NCBI GenBank assembly: GCA_020161845.1
Contig: JAIUNK010000016.1
Coordinates: 1 to 64,000, forward strand
Length of the DNA: 64,000 nt
Source: Actinomycetota bacterium
Lineage (GTDB): Bacteria; Actinomycetota; Actinomycetes; Actinomycetales; Dermatophilaceae
Reading direction: 5' to 3'
A program made the position numbers and the translations under genes. The notes beneath the pieces are model-generated. The model was not told the origin of the DNA, ran no database searches, and saw only the letters and a list, made by a program, of their open reading frames with translations. Of the stretch, positions 9,202-17,363 are shown piece by piece. Numbering within the stretch: the stretch's first letter is position 1; the number at the start of each line of letters is the position of its first letter.

Positions 9202-10539
9202 TCAGCCCAGCGTGCCGTTGATCTCGTTGGGGACCCGCGGCAACTGCACGGTCTTGACGAGCGAGCCGGAGGCCAGGTCGACGAGGTGCAGCAGACGGTC
9301 GGCGGGCTCGGTGACGTAGGCCGTCCCGTCCTGGACGTGGATGGCCGGCCGAGGCTTCTGCCACTCCTTCGGCTCCTCCCAGGGCTTCGTCACGGGGATC
9401 TCCGTGGCGATCTTGCCGGCCGTCACGTCGATGACTCGCAGGACCCCGTCGGTGCCCAGCACGAGGCCCGCACCGTCCGGGGCGCGCCGCAGGGAGCGGA
9501 AGGAGTAACTCGCCGGCAGGTCGAGCAGTCGCAGCGTGTTCGTGCGGGTGTCGGTGAGCGAGATGCGCTGGGGCCGTTCCAATTCCGCGCCCTTGTCGAC
9601 CTTGTAGTCACCAAGAACGATCGGGGACTTCGCCGAGCCGGCCTGGTTGCCGATGCGGCCGTACGGGTCAGGAGCGACCACCTTGGTGAACTGCGAGCCC
9701 TTGACGATGAGGATCCCGTTCTCGCAGCCGAACGCGAGCACGTGGTCGGCGGCCGCGGCCTCGCCGTGCAGTCCGGGGCAGTCGGAGTTCTCGGCGATCT
9801 TCGTGCGGGCCGCGTCGAGGATCACCACCCCGTCGGGCTTGGCGGGCGGCGCGGCCTTCGACGTCACCAGGGAGCCGTCGGCGCGCAGCACCGCGACGCC
9901 GTGGTGTGGCTTCGGGTCGGTCCAGATCTGCGTCGTGGGGGCCGTGCCGGACTGCATCGCGGCCGAGTCGAAGGACTCGACCTTGCCGTTGCCGTCGCCG
10001 TAGAGCACCGTCGTGCCGTCGTGGACCACGACGTGGCCCGGCTTCTTGCTGGTGAAGGCGATGTCCGTGGGGCGGGGGTCACCGGCGTAACGGTGCGCGT
10101 GGTCGCCGTGCGGTTCCGACCAGGCGCCGAGGTCGAGGACGCGGAACTCGTCCCCCTCGGTGAGGAACAGATGCCGCTCGTCGCCCGCGGCGTTGAGGCG
10201 AGTAAAGCCCTTCGCGGGCAGATCACCCAAAACCTTGGCGGTGAGGCCGTCGAGCACCAGGACCCCGCCGTCGTAGGTCACGGCGATCCGCGGCGACCTC
10301 GCCTCGACCTCAACGGCCGTCGCGGTGCCGCGCGGGGCGGTCGCCGGCGTCGTGGCCTCGGGGACCGGCTGGTACGTCGGGCCGGTGCTGGTCGTTCGGG
10401 TCTGTGACGACCCAGCGGCACTCGCGGCACCAGCGTCACCAGCGGCAGCCGTGGTGGCCGGTGATTGGCCGCACCCGGCGGCGGTCACAGCAAGGCAACA
10501 CAGGGTGGCGGTGAGGGGGAGGCGATGATGAGGTCTCAT
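9202..10539 (-). CDS. aztD: Zinc metallochaperone AztD, lipoprotein form
   Basis: The 445-residue protein has the pattern of AztD, which binds zinc outside the cytoplasm and passes it to the AztC receptor of an ABC importer. A signal peptide ends in the lipobox TAAGC, with Cys at residue 23, so it should be tethered to the membrane outer face. A low-complexity Ala/Thr/Ser linker follows, then a beta-propeller-like body. It has the His-rich segment PHGDHAHRY, a DPKPHHG segment and the paired cysteines in SDCPGLHGEA and AFGCENG. The start at ATG 10539 gives the signal peptide directly. No aztABC transporter genes are in the window, which is unusual. A Zur-like palindrome covers the start. Confidence 0.8.
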   Translation of the reverse strand: MRPHHRLPLTATLCCLAVTAAGCGQSPATTAAAGDAGAASAAGSSQTRTTSTGPTYQPVPEATTPATAPRGTATAVEVEARSPRIAVTYDGGVLVLDGLTAKVLGDLPAKGFTRLNAAGDERHLFLTEGDEFRVLDLGAWSEPHGDHAHRYAGDPRPTDIAFTSKKPGHVVVHDGTTVLYGDGNGKVESFDSAAMQSGTAPTTQIWTDPKPHHGVAVLRADGSLVTSKAAPPAKPDGVVILDAARTKIAENSDCPGLHGEAAAADHVLAFGCENGILIVKGSQFTKVVAPDPYGRIGNQAGSAKSPIVLGDYKVDKGAELERPQRISLTDTRTNTLRLLDLPASYSFRSLRRAPDGAGLVLGTDGVLRVIDVTAGKIATEIPVTKPWEEPKEWQKPRPAIHVQDGTAYVTEPADRLLHLVDLASGSLVKTVQLPRVPNEINGTLG

Positions 10540-10556
10540 AATGAGAAGGATTATCA
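10536..10556 (-). promoter_or_regulatory. Zur-like operator overlapping the aztD start
   Basis: An AT-rich imperfect palindrome stands out in GC-rich surroundings. On the minus strand ATAAT and ATTAT are mirrored around a 9-base centre, within TGATAATCCTTCTCATTATG. AT-rich palindromes with TGATAAT/ATTATCA half-sites are typical of Zur and Fur proteins. The site overlaps the aztD start codon, which would suit zinc-dependent repression. It is inferred from pattern and context only. Confidence 0.5.
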
Positions 10557-10646
10557 AAGTCAGGAGACGCGTCAAGTCATGGGGAAGGCGGGGGCGCGAG
10601 CCACGAGGTCCCATGGCCCGAGCCCCCCAAGCACCACGTGGGGTCG

Positions 10647-11591
10647 TCAGCGGGGCGGGGACTCGACCAGTCGGCCCAGCGGGTCGTCCCAGATGTCCTC
10701 GCGGGCCTGGGGATTCGCGGCGATGGCGGCGAGCAGCTGGGCGAGTTGGCGGGGGTTGCTGTATTGCGGCCAGTGCCCGCAGTCCATCCGGATCAGCCGC
10801 AGGATGTTGTGCTCGGCGACGAGTTGCTCCTCCCGTGCGGCGTACTGCACGTCCTGGCCGCGGCTGAGCTGCACGATCCACACCGGCACCCGGAAGCCGG
10901 GGATGCGCTCGAGCGTGGGAAAGTACGGGCTGTCGCTGGGGAACCGGCCGACCATGGCCACGTCCGCCGGGTCGGGTTGGTGGATCCAGGAGCCGTCGTC
11001 CAGATAGCGCAGGCTGTATTCCCGCTCGTGCCAAAGCAGGTCGATGTCCTGCAGCAGCCAGTCCGCCGAGGACCGCGCCACCACCTGGGCGAGCAGCTGC
11101 TCGGCCGCGGCCCGGCCGGTGCCGCGAGCGCCGAATCCGAACCGGGTGCGCATCGCCTCCTGGAAGAACTCGGACGCACCGACCTCGCAGACGACGGCCA
11201 TCTCCTCGCGGGTCCGCGCGATGCTGCCGCCGATTGCGACGCCGCCGCAGAACAACTCGGGCGCTACCGTCAGCGCCTCCGCCACGACCAGGCTGCCGTG
11301 GTCGTGCCCGACCAGGAGGGTGGGCCCGAGGTCGAGCGCCCGCACGACCGACAGGACGCTCTCGAAGACGTCGTACGGCGTCCGCATCCGCGCGCTCGAC
11401 TGCCCATGGCCCGGCAGGTCGAGGGCGAGCACCCGACACGTGGCGGCCAGCGGTGGGGCGACGCGATCCCAGTTCACCGAGCACATCCCGAGGGCGTGCA
11501 CGAGCAGGACGGCAGGGCCGTCCCCGCCATGGTCCCGAACGGCGAGTACGCCGTCGCCGTAGCTGACGTTGAGTGTGCGTGGCTGGGTCAT
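10647..11591 (-). CDS. Alpha/beta hydrolase with an Asp nucleophile motif
   Basis: The 314-residue protein is a single alpha/beta-hydrolase domain. The nucleophile elbow reads GHDHG (about residue 99) in place of GxSxG. An Asp at that position is the mark of epoxide hydrolases and haloacid or haloalkane dehalogenases. The cap region is at about 130-230 and the final catalytic His is likely in the MDCGHWPQY motif near 282. The oxyanion region is LVHALG rather than HGxP. ATG 11591 (MTQPRT) is the best start. It is not in an obvious operon. The substrate cannot be predicted, and ester hydrolysis is less likely than hydrolysis of an epoxide or carbon-halogen bond. Confidence 0.75.
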   Translation of the reverse strand: MTQPRTLNVSYGDGVLAVRDHGGDGPAVLLVHALGMCSVNWDRVAPPLAATCRVLALDLPGHGQSSARMRTPYDVFESVLSVVRALDLGPTLLVGHDHGSLVVAEALTVAPELFCGGVAIGGSIARTREEMAVVCEVGASEFFQEAMRTRFGFGARGTGRAAAEQLLAQVVARSSADWLLQDIDLLWHEREYSLRYLDDGSWIHQPDPADVAMVGRFPSDSPYFPTLERIPGFRVPVWIVQLSRGQDVQYAAREEQLVAEHNILRLIRMDCGHWPQYSNPRQLAQLLAAIAANPQAREDIWDDPLGRLVESPPR

Positions 11592-11913
11592 CCGAATCGC
11601 GGCGTCCTCGACTGGCGCTCGGGGACCCCGACCCGGGCGTCCCGGCCGCGGGCGCGACCGGGCGGTGACAGTGATCCGGCGGTGATCGCGCCGGGGGCCC
11701 CGGGTGATCGCCGGCCGTGCCGACGGCGCTTGACCGGGTAGGGGGCCACGCCGTCGCGCGTGACACCATCGCACACGCGCGGACGCGGCGGAAGAGTTGC
11801 ACGCGTCGAATTGTCTTGATCGTGCGCAAACCGGACGAGAACCGCCGATCCGCTGCGCCGGGTCCGCCCCAGCGACGGCCCTCAGGCGGATCCGGTGGCC
11901 GGCCGCGGGGCGG
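11592..11913. other. Gap between two minus-strand genes
   Basis: No gene is supported. The stretch has three copies of GGTGATC or its near variant at about 11667-11706 and a GGGGGCCCC block, but no clear hairpin or promoter could be settled. It must contain the promoter of the hydrolase gene at 11591. Confidence 0.4.
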
Positions 11914-12354
11914 TCACGGCAGCTCGACGCGCATCATCGTGGCGACCATGGTCGCGCAGTGGGTTTCGGCGCCGTCGCGCACGGCGTACGCGTCCCCCTG
12001 GCACACCGTGATCGTCCGGCCGCCGCGCACGACCCGGCCCCGGGCCACCAGCCGCTCGCCCGCGGCCGGAGCGAACAGGTTGATCTTGAACTCGACCGTG
12101 AGCACCTCGGAACCCGCCGCCATGAGGGTCAGCGCCGAGTAGCCGCAGGAGGAGTCGACGATCGACGTCGTGACCCCGCCGTGGAAGAGGCCCTGCTGCT
12201 GGCTGAGCTTCTCGTCGTACGGGACCTCGATCTCGACGTGGCCCGGCTCGACCAGGCTCAGCCGCGCGCCGAGGGTCGCCATGAGCCCTTGCTTGGCGAA
12301 GGACTCCCGCACGACCGTCTCGAAGCGGGGGTTGCGGGCGGCGAACGCGCTCAT
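11914..12354 (-). CDS. PaaI-family hotdog thioesterase
   Basis: This 146-residue hotdog-fold protein should cleave acyl-CoA or aromatic acyl-CoA thioesters. The family signature is seen as QQGLFHGGVTTSIVDSSCGY, with HGG and the acidic residue of the helix that follows. The remaining strands (VLTVEFKINLFAPA and beyond) match the PaaI fold. The start ATG 12354 sits after a short AAGGAG ribosome site. Enzymes of this type often clear stalled CoA adducts. Its neighbours give no pathway. Confidence 0.8.
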   Translation of the reverse strand: MSAFAARNPRFETVVRESFAKQGLMATLGARLSLVEPGHVEIEVPYDEKLSQQQGLFHGGVTTSIVDSSCGYSALTLMAAGSEVLTVEFKINLFAPAAGERLVARGRVVRGGRTITVCQGDAYAVRDGAETHCATMVATMMRVELP

Positions 12355-12534
12355 GGGGCTCCTTCGGGGTGGCGATCGATTGCTCGATTCGGGCGATCGT
12401 AGGCGGTCGGCGCAGTGCAGGCCTCTCCCAGGGTCGAGGGGGCGGCCGCCGGAGATGCTCGCGGCCGTCTTGGGGCACGCGCAAACCATCGACACGGGTT
12501 CGCCCGTTCGGGGCCTCTCGGGCACGCTGGCCTG

Positions 12535-13398
12535 ATGACGAACTCCGCTGTCGGCCAGAACTTTCGAGTGCGCCAGGTCGCCGTGACCGCCGCCGCGCTG
12601 TTCTGCGCCTTCGGGACGCTGGTCGGGACCGGCGTGCTCGGCGAGCGGGTGGCCGAGACCTCCGGTGGGGACCTCGCGGCCGACGCCACCCTCATCGCCC
12701 CGGCCGGGCCGGCCTTCGCGATCTGGTCGGTGATCTATCTGGGGCTGGCGGCGTACACGATCTGGCAGTGGCGCACCGCGCACGCCGACACGACCCGGCA
12801 TCGGCGGACGGCCTGGCTGGCGGCGCTGTCGATGGTGCTCAACGCGCTGTGGCTGCTGGTGACGCAGGCCGGCTGGCTGTGGCTGAGCGTCGTGGTCATC
12901 GTGGTGCTGCTGTGGGCCTGCGCGACGCTGGTCACCCGGCTCACCGAGGAGCCTTCGCGGTCCTTGGTCGAGACCATCGTGGTGGACGGCACGTTCGGGC
13001 TCTACCTCGGCTGGGTCTGCGTGGCGGTGTGCGCCAACGTCGCGGCCACGCTGGTCGCCGCGGGCGTGCCCGCGACGGGGACGGTGCCCACCCTGGTCAC
13101 GGTCGTCGTGCTGCTGGTCGTGATCGCGGTGGCGGCCCACCTGGCCCGGGTGCTCCGCGGCAACTGGCTCGTGGCCGCGGGCATCGCCTGGGGGCTGGCC
13201 TGGGTGGCCGTGGCCCGGCTGACCGACCGGCCCGAATCCGTGCCGATCGGTGTGGTCGCCGCCGTCGCGGCGCTCGCCGTCCTGCTGGTGACCGGGCTCA
13301 CGGGTGGTCGAGGAGCGCGGCCAGGGCGTCGATCTGACGCCGTACGCCGTCCGTCGCGACCGAATAGTGCGCCCACCGGCCGCGGCGTTCCCGGGTGA
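12535..13398 (+). CDS. TspO/MBR-related membrane protein
   Basis: The 287-residue protein has about eight hydrophobic segments over residues 12-265. The signature APAGPAFAIWSVIYLGLAAY near residue 60 is that of the larger actinobacterial tryptophan-rich relatives of TspO. TspO-type proteins bind porphyrins and other small ligands in the membrane, but this subgroup has no defined role. The last 33 residues are Arg/Pro-rich and cover the 3' end of arsR on the other strand, an overlap of about 100 bases. The tail may not be conserved; no earlier stop exists in frame. Confidence 0.65.
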   Translation: MTNSAVGQNFRVRQVAVTAAALFCAFGTLVGTGVLGERVAETSGGDLAADATLIAPAGPAFAIWSVIYLGLAAYTIWQWRTAHADTTRHRRTAWLAALSMVLNALWLLVTQAGWLWLSVVVIVVLLWACATLVTRLTEEPSRSLVETIVVDGTFGLYLGWVCVAVCANVAATLVAAGVPATGTVPTLVTVVVLLVVIAVAAHLARVLRGNWLVAAGIAWGLAWVAVARLTDRPESVPIGVVAAVAALAVLLVTGLTGGRGARPGRRSDAVRRPSRPNSAPTGRGVPG

Positions 13399-13645
13399 GC
13401 AGCCCGGCGTCGACCAGCTTGGCCAAGTGGTGGCTCATGGTCGGCTGGCTGATGCCGAGCGCGTCGGGAAGCGTGCAGGCGCACGCCGTACCGCCCGGGG
13501 TGGCCGCGAGGTAGTGCAGCAGCCGCAGCCGCACCGGATCCGCCAGCGCCTTGAGCGTCGCCGCCTGCGCCAGCGCCTCGTCCTGTGGCAGCAGGGCGAC
13601 CGAGGCGCCCGTGGCGCACTCCTCGATTGTGGCGGACGTCGTCAT
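13298..13645 (-). CDS. arsR: ArsR-family metal(loid)-responsive repressor
   Basis: The 115-residue winged-helix protein should repress the arsenic genes that diverge from it and release DNA on binding As(III). The helix-turn-helix is SQPTMSHHLAKLVDAGLL (residues about 67-84), followed by the wing RRGRWAHYSV. Cysteines just before the recognition helix (TACACTLPDA) and Cys10 are likely ligands, an arrangement of the CmtR or ArsR-1 kind rather than the E. coli CVC site. The two direct-repeat operators upstream of its start also face the permease gene, so autoregulation is likely. Its 3' end is overlapped by the TspO-like gene. Confidence 0.9.
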   Translation of the reverse strand: MTTSATIEECATGASVALLPQDEALAQAATLKALADPVRLRLLHYLAATPGGTACACTLPDALGISQPTMSHHLAKLVDAGLLTRERRGRWAHYSVATDGVRRQIDALAALLDHP

Positions 13646-13660
13646 GGAGCCAGCCTAGAT

Positions 13661-13716
13661 CACATTGACGAGCGTCGATATGGAGACTAGCGTCTCACAT
13701 TGACATCGATCGATAT
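13661..13716. promoter_or_regulatory. Twin ArsR operators in the divergent promoter
   Basis: Two near-identical 21-base sites start at 13661 and 13696, 35 bases apart. Both begin CACATTGAC and end TCGATAT, with only a few differences between them. The first contains ATTGACGAGCGTCGAT, an ATNGAC/GTCNAT palindrome. They lie between the arsR start (13645) and the permease start (13739). The spacing of about 3.3 helical turns would place two dimers close to the same DNA face. Confidence 0.7.
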
Positions 13717-13738
13717 CGACACTTGGCGGGGAGGGGTC

Positions 13739-14812
13739 ATGGCGCACCGGCTCCAGGCCCACCCCGCGGGGACTGGTCGGGGCGCGTCCCCGGCCTGGTC
13801 CGGTCGCCTCGTGGCGCTGCTGCTCGCGGCGGCGGTGGCCTGGGCGGCGCTGTACGCCGCGAACGAGCGCGTCTGGACCTGGCTGTTCGCCGACCTCCTG
13901 CACCTGAACCTGGCCGAGCACGGCCCGGGCGCCGCGCATTTCCTGCTCTACGACAGCGCCAAGGTGCTGCTGCTCCTGGTCGGGATGATCTTCGTCATCG
14001 GGATGCTGCGCACCACGATCCGCCCCGAGTCGGTCCGCGGCTACCTGCACGGCAAGCCGCTGCCGCTCGCCCTGATTCTGGCCGCGGGGTTCGGCGCGAT
14101 CACCCCGTTCTGCTCCTGCAGCTCGATCCCGCTGTTCATCGGCTTCGTCGCGGCCGGGGTGCCGCTGTCGGTGACGCTCACCTTCCTCATCGCGTCCCCG
14201 CTGGTCAACGAGGTCGCGGTCATCCTGCTCGGGCAGACGTTCGGGTGGGGCGTGACGACGGCGTACGTCGTGAGCGGGCTGAGCCTCGCCGTCGTCCTCG
14301 GCGCACTCTTCTCCCGGTTGGACCTCGAGGACCAGGTGGCCGACTTCGTCCGGGACATGCCCACCGCCAAGCTGCACGCGACCGGCCACCGGCCCACCCT
14401 CGCCGAGCGCGTCACCGCCGCCCGCGAGGAGACCGCGCAGATCGTCGGCCGCGTCTGGAAGTGGGTGCTCATCGGGGTCGGCGTCGGCGCGCTCATCCAC
14501 GGCTGGGTGCCGGCGGAGTTCCTGGCCGCGTACGCCGGAGCGGACAACCCGCTGGCCGTGCCGATCGTCACCGCCCTCGGCGTACCGCTGTATGCCAACG
14601 CCGCCGGCGTCGTCCCCATCGCCGCGGCGCTGCAGGCCAAGGGGATGGCCACCGGCACGGTGCTCAGCTTCATGATGGCCACGGTGGCGCTCTCGCTGCC
14701 GGAGTTCATGCTGCTCAAGCAGGTGCTCAAGCCCCGATTGCTGGCCCTGTACTTCGGCTCGGTCGCCCTCGGCATCATGGCGATCGGGTTCGCCTTCAAC
14801 GCCTTCGCCTGA
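13739..14812 (+). CDS. arsP: ArsP-like permease (organoarsenical efflux family)
   Basis: The 357-residue protein has eight or so membrane helices in two halves and the family mark FCSCSSIPLFIGF near residue 122, with paired cysteines in the first helix pair. ArsP proteins export trivalent organoarsenicals such as methylarsenite; other members of the YraQ/DUF318 permease group are uncharacterised. Start ATG 13739 has a GGGGAGGGG site upstream; an upstream TTG at 13700 would lie within the operator and is less likely. It heads an operon with a thioredoxin-like gene, ACR3 and two ArsC genes, which supports arsenic export. Confidence 0.8.
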   Translation: MAHRLQAHPAGTGRGASPAWSGRLVALLLAAAVAWAALYAANERVWTWLFADLLHLNLAEHGPGAAHFLLYDSAKVLLLLVGMIFVIGMLRTTIRPESVRGYLHGKPLPLALILAAGFGAITPFCSCSSIPLFIGFVAAGVPLSVTLTFLIASPLVNEVAVILLGQTFGWGVTTAYVVSGLSLAVVLGALFSRLDLEDQVADFVRDMPTAKLHATGHRPTLAERVTAAREETAQIVGRVWKWVLIGVGVGALIHGWVPAEFLAAYAGADNPLAVPIVTALGVPLYANAAGVVPIAAALQAKGMATGTVLSFMMATVALSLPEFMLLKQVLKPRLLALYFGSVALGIMAIGFAFNAFA

Positions 14813-14843
14813 CCCCAGGTATCGCCCCCGAAAGGACGACTCG

Positions 14844-15077
14844 ATGCACATCAAGATCCTCGGCCCCGGCTGCAAGAACTGCACCACCTTGGAGGCCGAG
14901 ACCCGCGCCGCCGTGGCGGGCCTCGGACTGCAGGCCACCATCGAGAAGGTCACCGCGTATCCCGACATCGCCGCGTACGGGATCATGTCCACCCCGGGAC
15001 TCGTCGTCGACGAGGAGGTCCTGGTGTCCGGGCGGGTCCCCAAGCGCGCCGAGATCGAGCAGCTGCTGTCCCGCTGA
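14844..15077 (+). CDS. Small thioredoxin-fold protein
   Basis: The 77-residue protein is a minimal thioredoxin-fold redox protein. The active site is GPGCKNC at residues 8-14, with the cis-Pro segment MSTPGLVVD near 50. Proteins of this family often sit next to ArsP-like permeases. They may reduce the permease's cysteines or arsenic substrates. The gene lies 31 bases after the permease and 71 before ACR3. Confidence 0.85.
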   Translation: MHIKILGPGCKNCTTLEAETRAAVAGLGLQATIEKVTAYPDIAAYGIMSTPGLVVDEEVLVSGRVPKRAEIEQLLSR

Positions 15078-15148
15078 CGCTGAGACCTTCGCGGGCACCC
15101 TGGTGCCGGCGGACCCCGACCCCACTGTCATCCCGAGAGCGAGGCCCC

Positions 15149-16228
15149 GTGCCCACCGACACCGCGCATCAGCGCGCTCACCACGACTCGGTCGCGGCGA
15201 GACTGTCGACCCTCGACCGCTACCTTCCCGTCTGGATCGGCGTCGCCATGCTCGCCGGCCTGGCGCTCGGCCGGCTGATCCCCGGACTCGGTTCGGCATT
15301 ATCCGCCGTCGAGATCGACGGCGTCTCGCTGCCGATCGCGCTCGGGCTCCTGCTGATGATGTATCCGGTGCTGGCCAAGGTCCGCTATGACCGGCTCGAC
15401 ACCGTCACCGGCGACCGGCGCATGCTGCTGTCCAGCCTGGTGCTGAACTGGCTGATCGGGCCGGCGCTGATGTTCGCCCTGGCCTGGCTGCTGCTGGCCG
15501 ATCTGCCGGAGTATCGGACCGGCCTCATCATCGTCGGCCTGGCCCGCTGCATCGCGATGGTCATCATCTGGAACGACCTGGCCTGCGGGGACCGGGAGGC
15601 CGCGGCGGTGCTGGTCGCGCTGAACTCGATCTTCCAGGTGATCGCCTTCGCGGCGCTCGGCTGGTTCTATCTGTCGGTGCTGCCGGGGTGGCTCGGCCTG
15701 AGCCAGGCCACGCTCGACGTCTCGCACTGGCAGATCGCCACATCCGTGCTGATCTTCCTCGGCATCCCCCTGCTCGGCGGATACCTGTCCCGCACCCTCG
15801 GGGAACGAGCCAAGGGCCGGGACTGGTACGAGGGCACCTTCCTGCCCCGGATCGGGCCCTGGGCGCTCTACGGGTTGCTGTTCACGATCGTCGTGCTGTT
15901 CGCGCTGCAGGGTGACAGGATCACCGCTCGGCCGCTGGATGTGGCCCGGATCGCGCTGCCCCTGTTGGTCTACTTCGCGGTGATGTGGGGCGTCAGCTAT
16001 GCCCTGGGCAGGGCGATCGGACTGACCTACGAGCGCACCACGACGCTGGCGTTCACCGCCGCGGGCAACAACTTCGAGCTGGCCATCGCCGTAGCCATCG
16101 CCACCTTCGGAGTGACCTCCGGACAGGCGCTCGCCGGGGTCGTCGGCCCACTCATCGAGGTGCCGGTGCTGGTCGGGCTGGTCTACGTGAGCCTGGCCCT
16201 GCGCCGCCGCTTCCCCAGCCCAGCTTGA
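15149..16228 (+). CDS. acr3: ACR3-family arsenite efflux pump
   Basis: The 359-residue membrane protein has about ten helices and exports As(III) using the proton gradient. ACR3 marks are visible. The helix with GLARCIAMVIIWNDLACGD (about residue 130) holds the conserved Cys that takes part in metalloid transport. A second region reads AFTAAGNNFELAIAVAIA near residue 297. The start is GTG 15149 with GAGG four bases upstream. It follows the thioredoxin gene and precedes the ArsC genes, so arsenate reduced by ArsC would be exported here. Confidence 0.92.
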   Translation: MPTDTAHQRAHHDSVAARLSTLDRYLPVWIGVAMLAGLALGRLIPGLGSALSAVEIDGVSLPIALGLLLMMYPVLAKVRYDRLDTVTGDRRMLLSSLVLNWLIGPALMFALAWLLLADLPEYRTGLIIVGLARCIAMVIIWNDLACGDREAAAVLVALNSIFQVIAFAALGWFYLSVLPGWLGLSQATLDVSHWQIATSVLIFLGIPLLGGYLSRTLGERAKGRDWYEGTFLPRIGPWALYGLLFTIVVLFALQGDRITARPLDVARIALPLLVYFAVMWGVSYALGRAIGLTYERTTTLAFTAAGNNFELAIAVAIATFGVTSGQALAGVVGPLIEVPVLVGLVYVSLALRRRFPSPA

Positions 16229-16289
16229 CCGTTCCGCTGGTTGTCCCAGCGAAACGACACCCTCGACCCCGAAGCCCGAGGAGGCCTTC

Positions 16290-17312
16290 GTGCGCACGCC
16301 CAGCGTCCTGTTCGTCTGCGTCAAGAACGGCGGGAAGTCGCAAATGGCCGCCGCCCTGATGCGCCAGATCGTCGGCGACGCGGTCGCCGTCCACTCCGCC
16401 GGCACCAAGCCCGGCAGAGCCCTCAACGCCGAATCGCGCGCTAGCGTCGAGGAGGTCGGCGCCTCGATGGCGGGGGAGCACCCCAAACCCATCGACCCCG
16501 CGTTGCTCGACAGTGTCGACCGGGTCGTCGTCATCGGCGACGAGGCGGTCATCGAGAGCCCCGGCACGGCGCCGGTCGAGGTGTGGGAGACCGACGAACC
16601 CGCCACGCGCGGCATCGAGGGCGCCGAACGGATGGCCCTGATCCGCACCGACATCACCGAGCGCGTCATCACTCTCGCCATGGAGCTGACGGGCCAACCG
16701 CCCGAGCATGCGATCCTCTACCGGCGCGTCGTCGCCGACCTCATCGACCGGTTCCGGGGCGTGGTCGACGAGGACGAGGTGCGCGCCGCCGTCCGCGAGG
16801 CCCACGCCGCTCTTGTCGGGCGCACCCGGGTGATGAACTTCCTGCCGGTGCTGGTCGAGCGGTACGCCAAGGAACAGCTCATGGCGCAGACGCAGGCCGA
16901 CGGCCGGGCCAGCAAGCCGCTGCCGGAACTGTTGTTCGTGTGCGTGCACAACGCGGGACGTTCCCAGATCGCCGCGGCGCTCGCGCGGCACCTGTCCGGC
17001 GGACGCGTGAACGTCCGCTCGGCAGGGTCGGCCCCCGTTGGGGAAATCAATCCGGTGGTGGCGCAGGTGCTCGCCGAGCGCGGCGTACCGATTCCGGACG
17101 CCTACCCCAAGCCGCTGACCGATCGGGTCGTCCGCGCCGCCGACGTCATCGTGACGATGGGTTGCGGTGACGAGTGTCCCTTCGTGCCCGGCAAACGTTA
17201 CGAGGACTGGGCCGTGGCCGACCCGAACGGAGCTGACCTCGCGACGGTACGCCGCATCACCGACGACATCCAGGTCCGCATCACCGGACTGCTCGCCGAG
17301 CTGCTGCACTGA
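16290..17312 (+). CDS. Three-domain arsenate reductase fusion (ArsC-like, helical, ArsC)
   Basis: The 340-residue protein joins three parts. Residues 1-125 are a low-molecular-weight-phosphatase/ArsC fold with the loop CVKNGGKS (Cys10). Residues about 136-195 form a three-helix bundle like the dimerisation domain found in some actinobacterial ArsC proteins. Residues 213-340 are a standard ArsC with CVHNAGRS (Cys218), then MGCGDECP with Cys292 and Cys296. The first domain lacks the second and third cysteines. In actinobacteria such enzymes reduce arsenate through mycothiol and mycoredoxin. The first domain may be regulatory or may act on a different adduct. The GTG start follows an AGGAGG site. 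Confidence 0.8.
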   Translation: MRTPSVLFVCVKNGGKSQMAAALMRQIVGDAVAVHSAGTKPGRALNAESRASVEEVGASMAGEHPKPIDPALLDSVDRVVVIGDEAVIESPGTAPVEVWETDEPATRGIEGAERMALIRTDITERVITLAMELTGQPPEHAILYRRVVADLIDRFRGVVDEDEVRAAVREAHAALVGRTRVMNFLPVLVERYAKEQLMAQTQADGRASKPLPELLFVCVHNAGRSQIAAALARHLSGGRVNVRSAGSAPVGEINPVVAQVLAERGVPIPDAYPKPLTDRVVRAADVIVTMGCGDECPFVPGKRYEDWAVADPNGADLATVRRITDDIQVRITGLLAELLH

Positions 17313-17363
17313 CCCGCCCACCACGTGCCCGGCCCCGACCCCAACCCGCCCAAGGAGCCCTTC

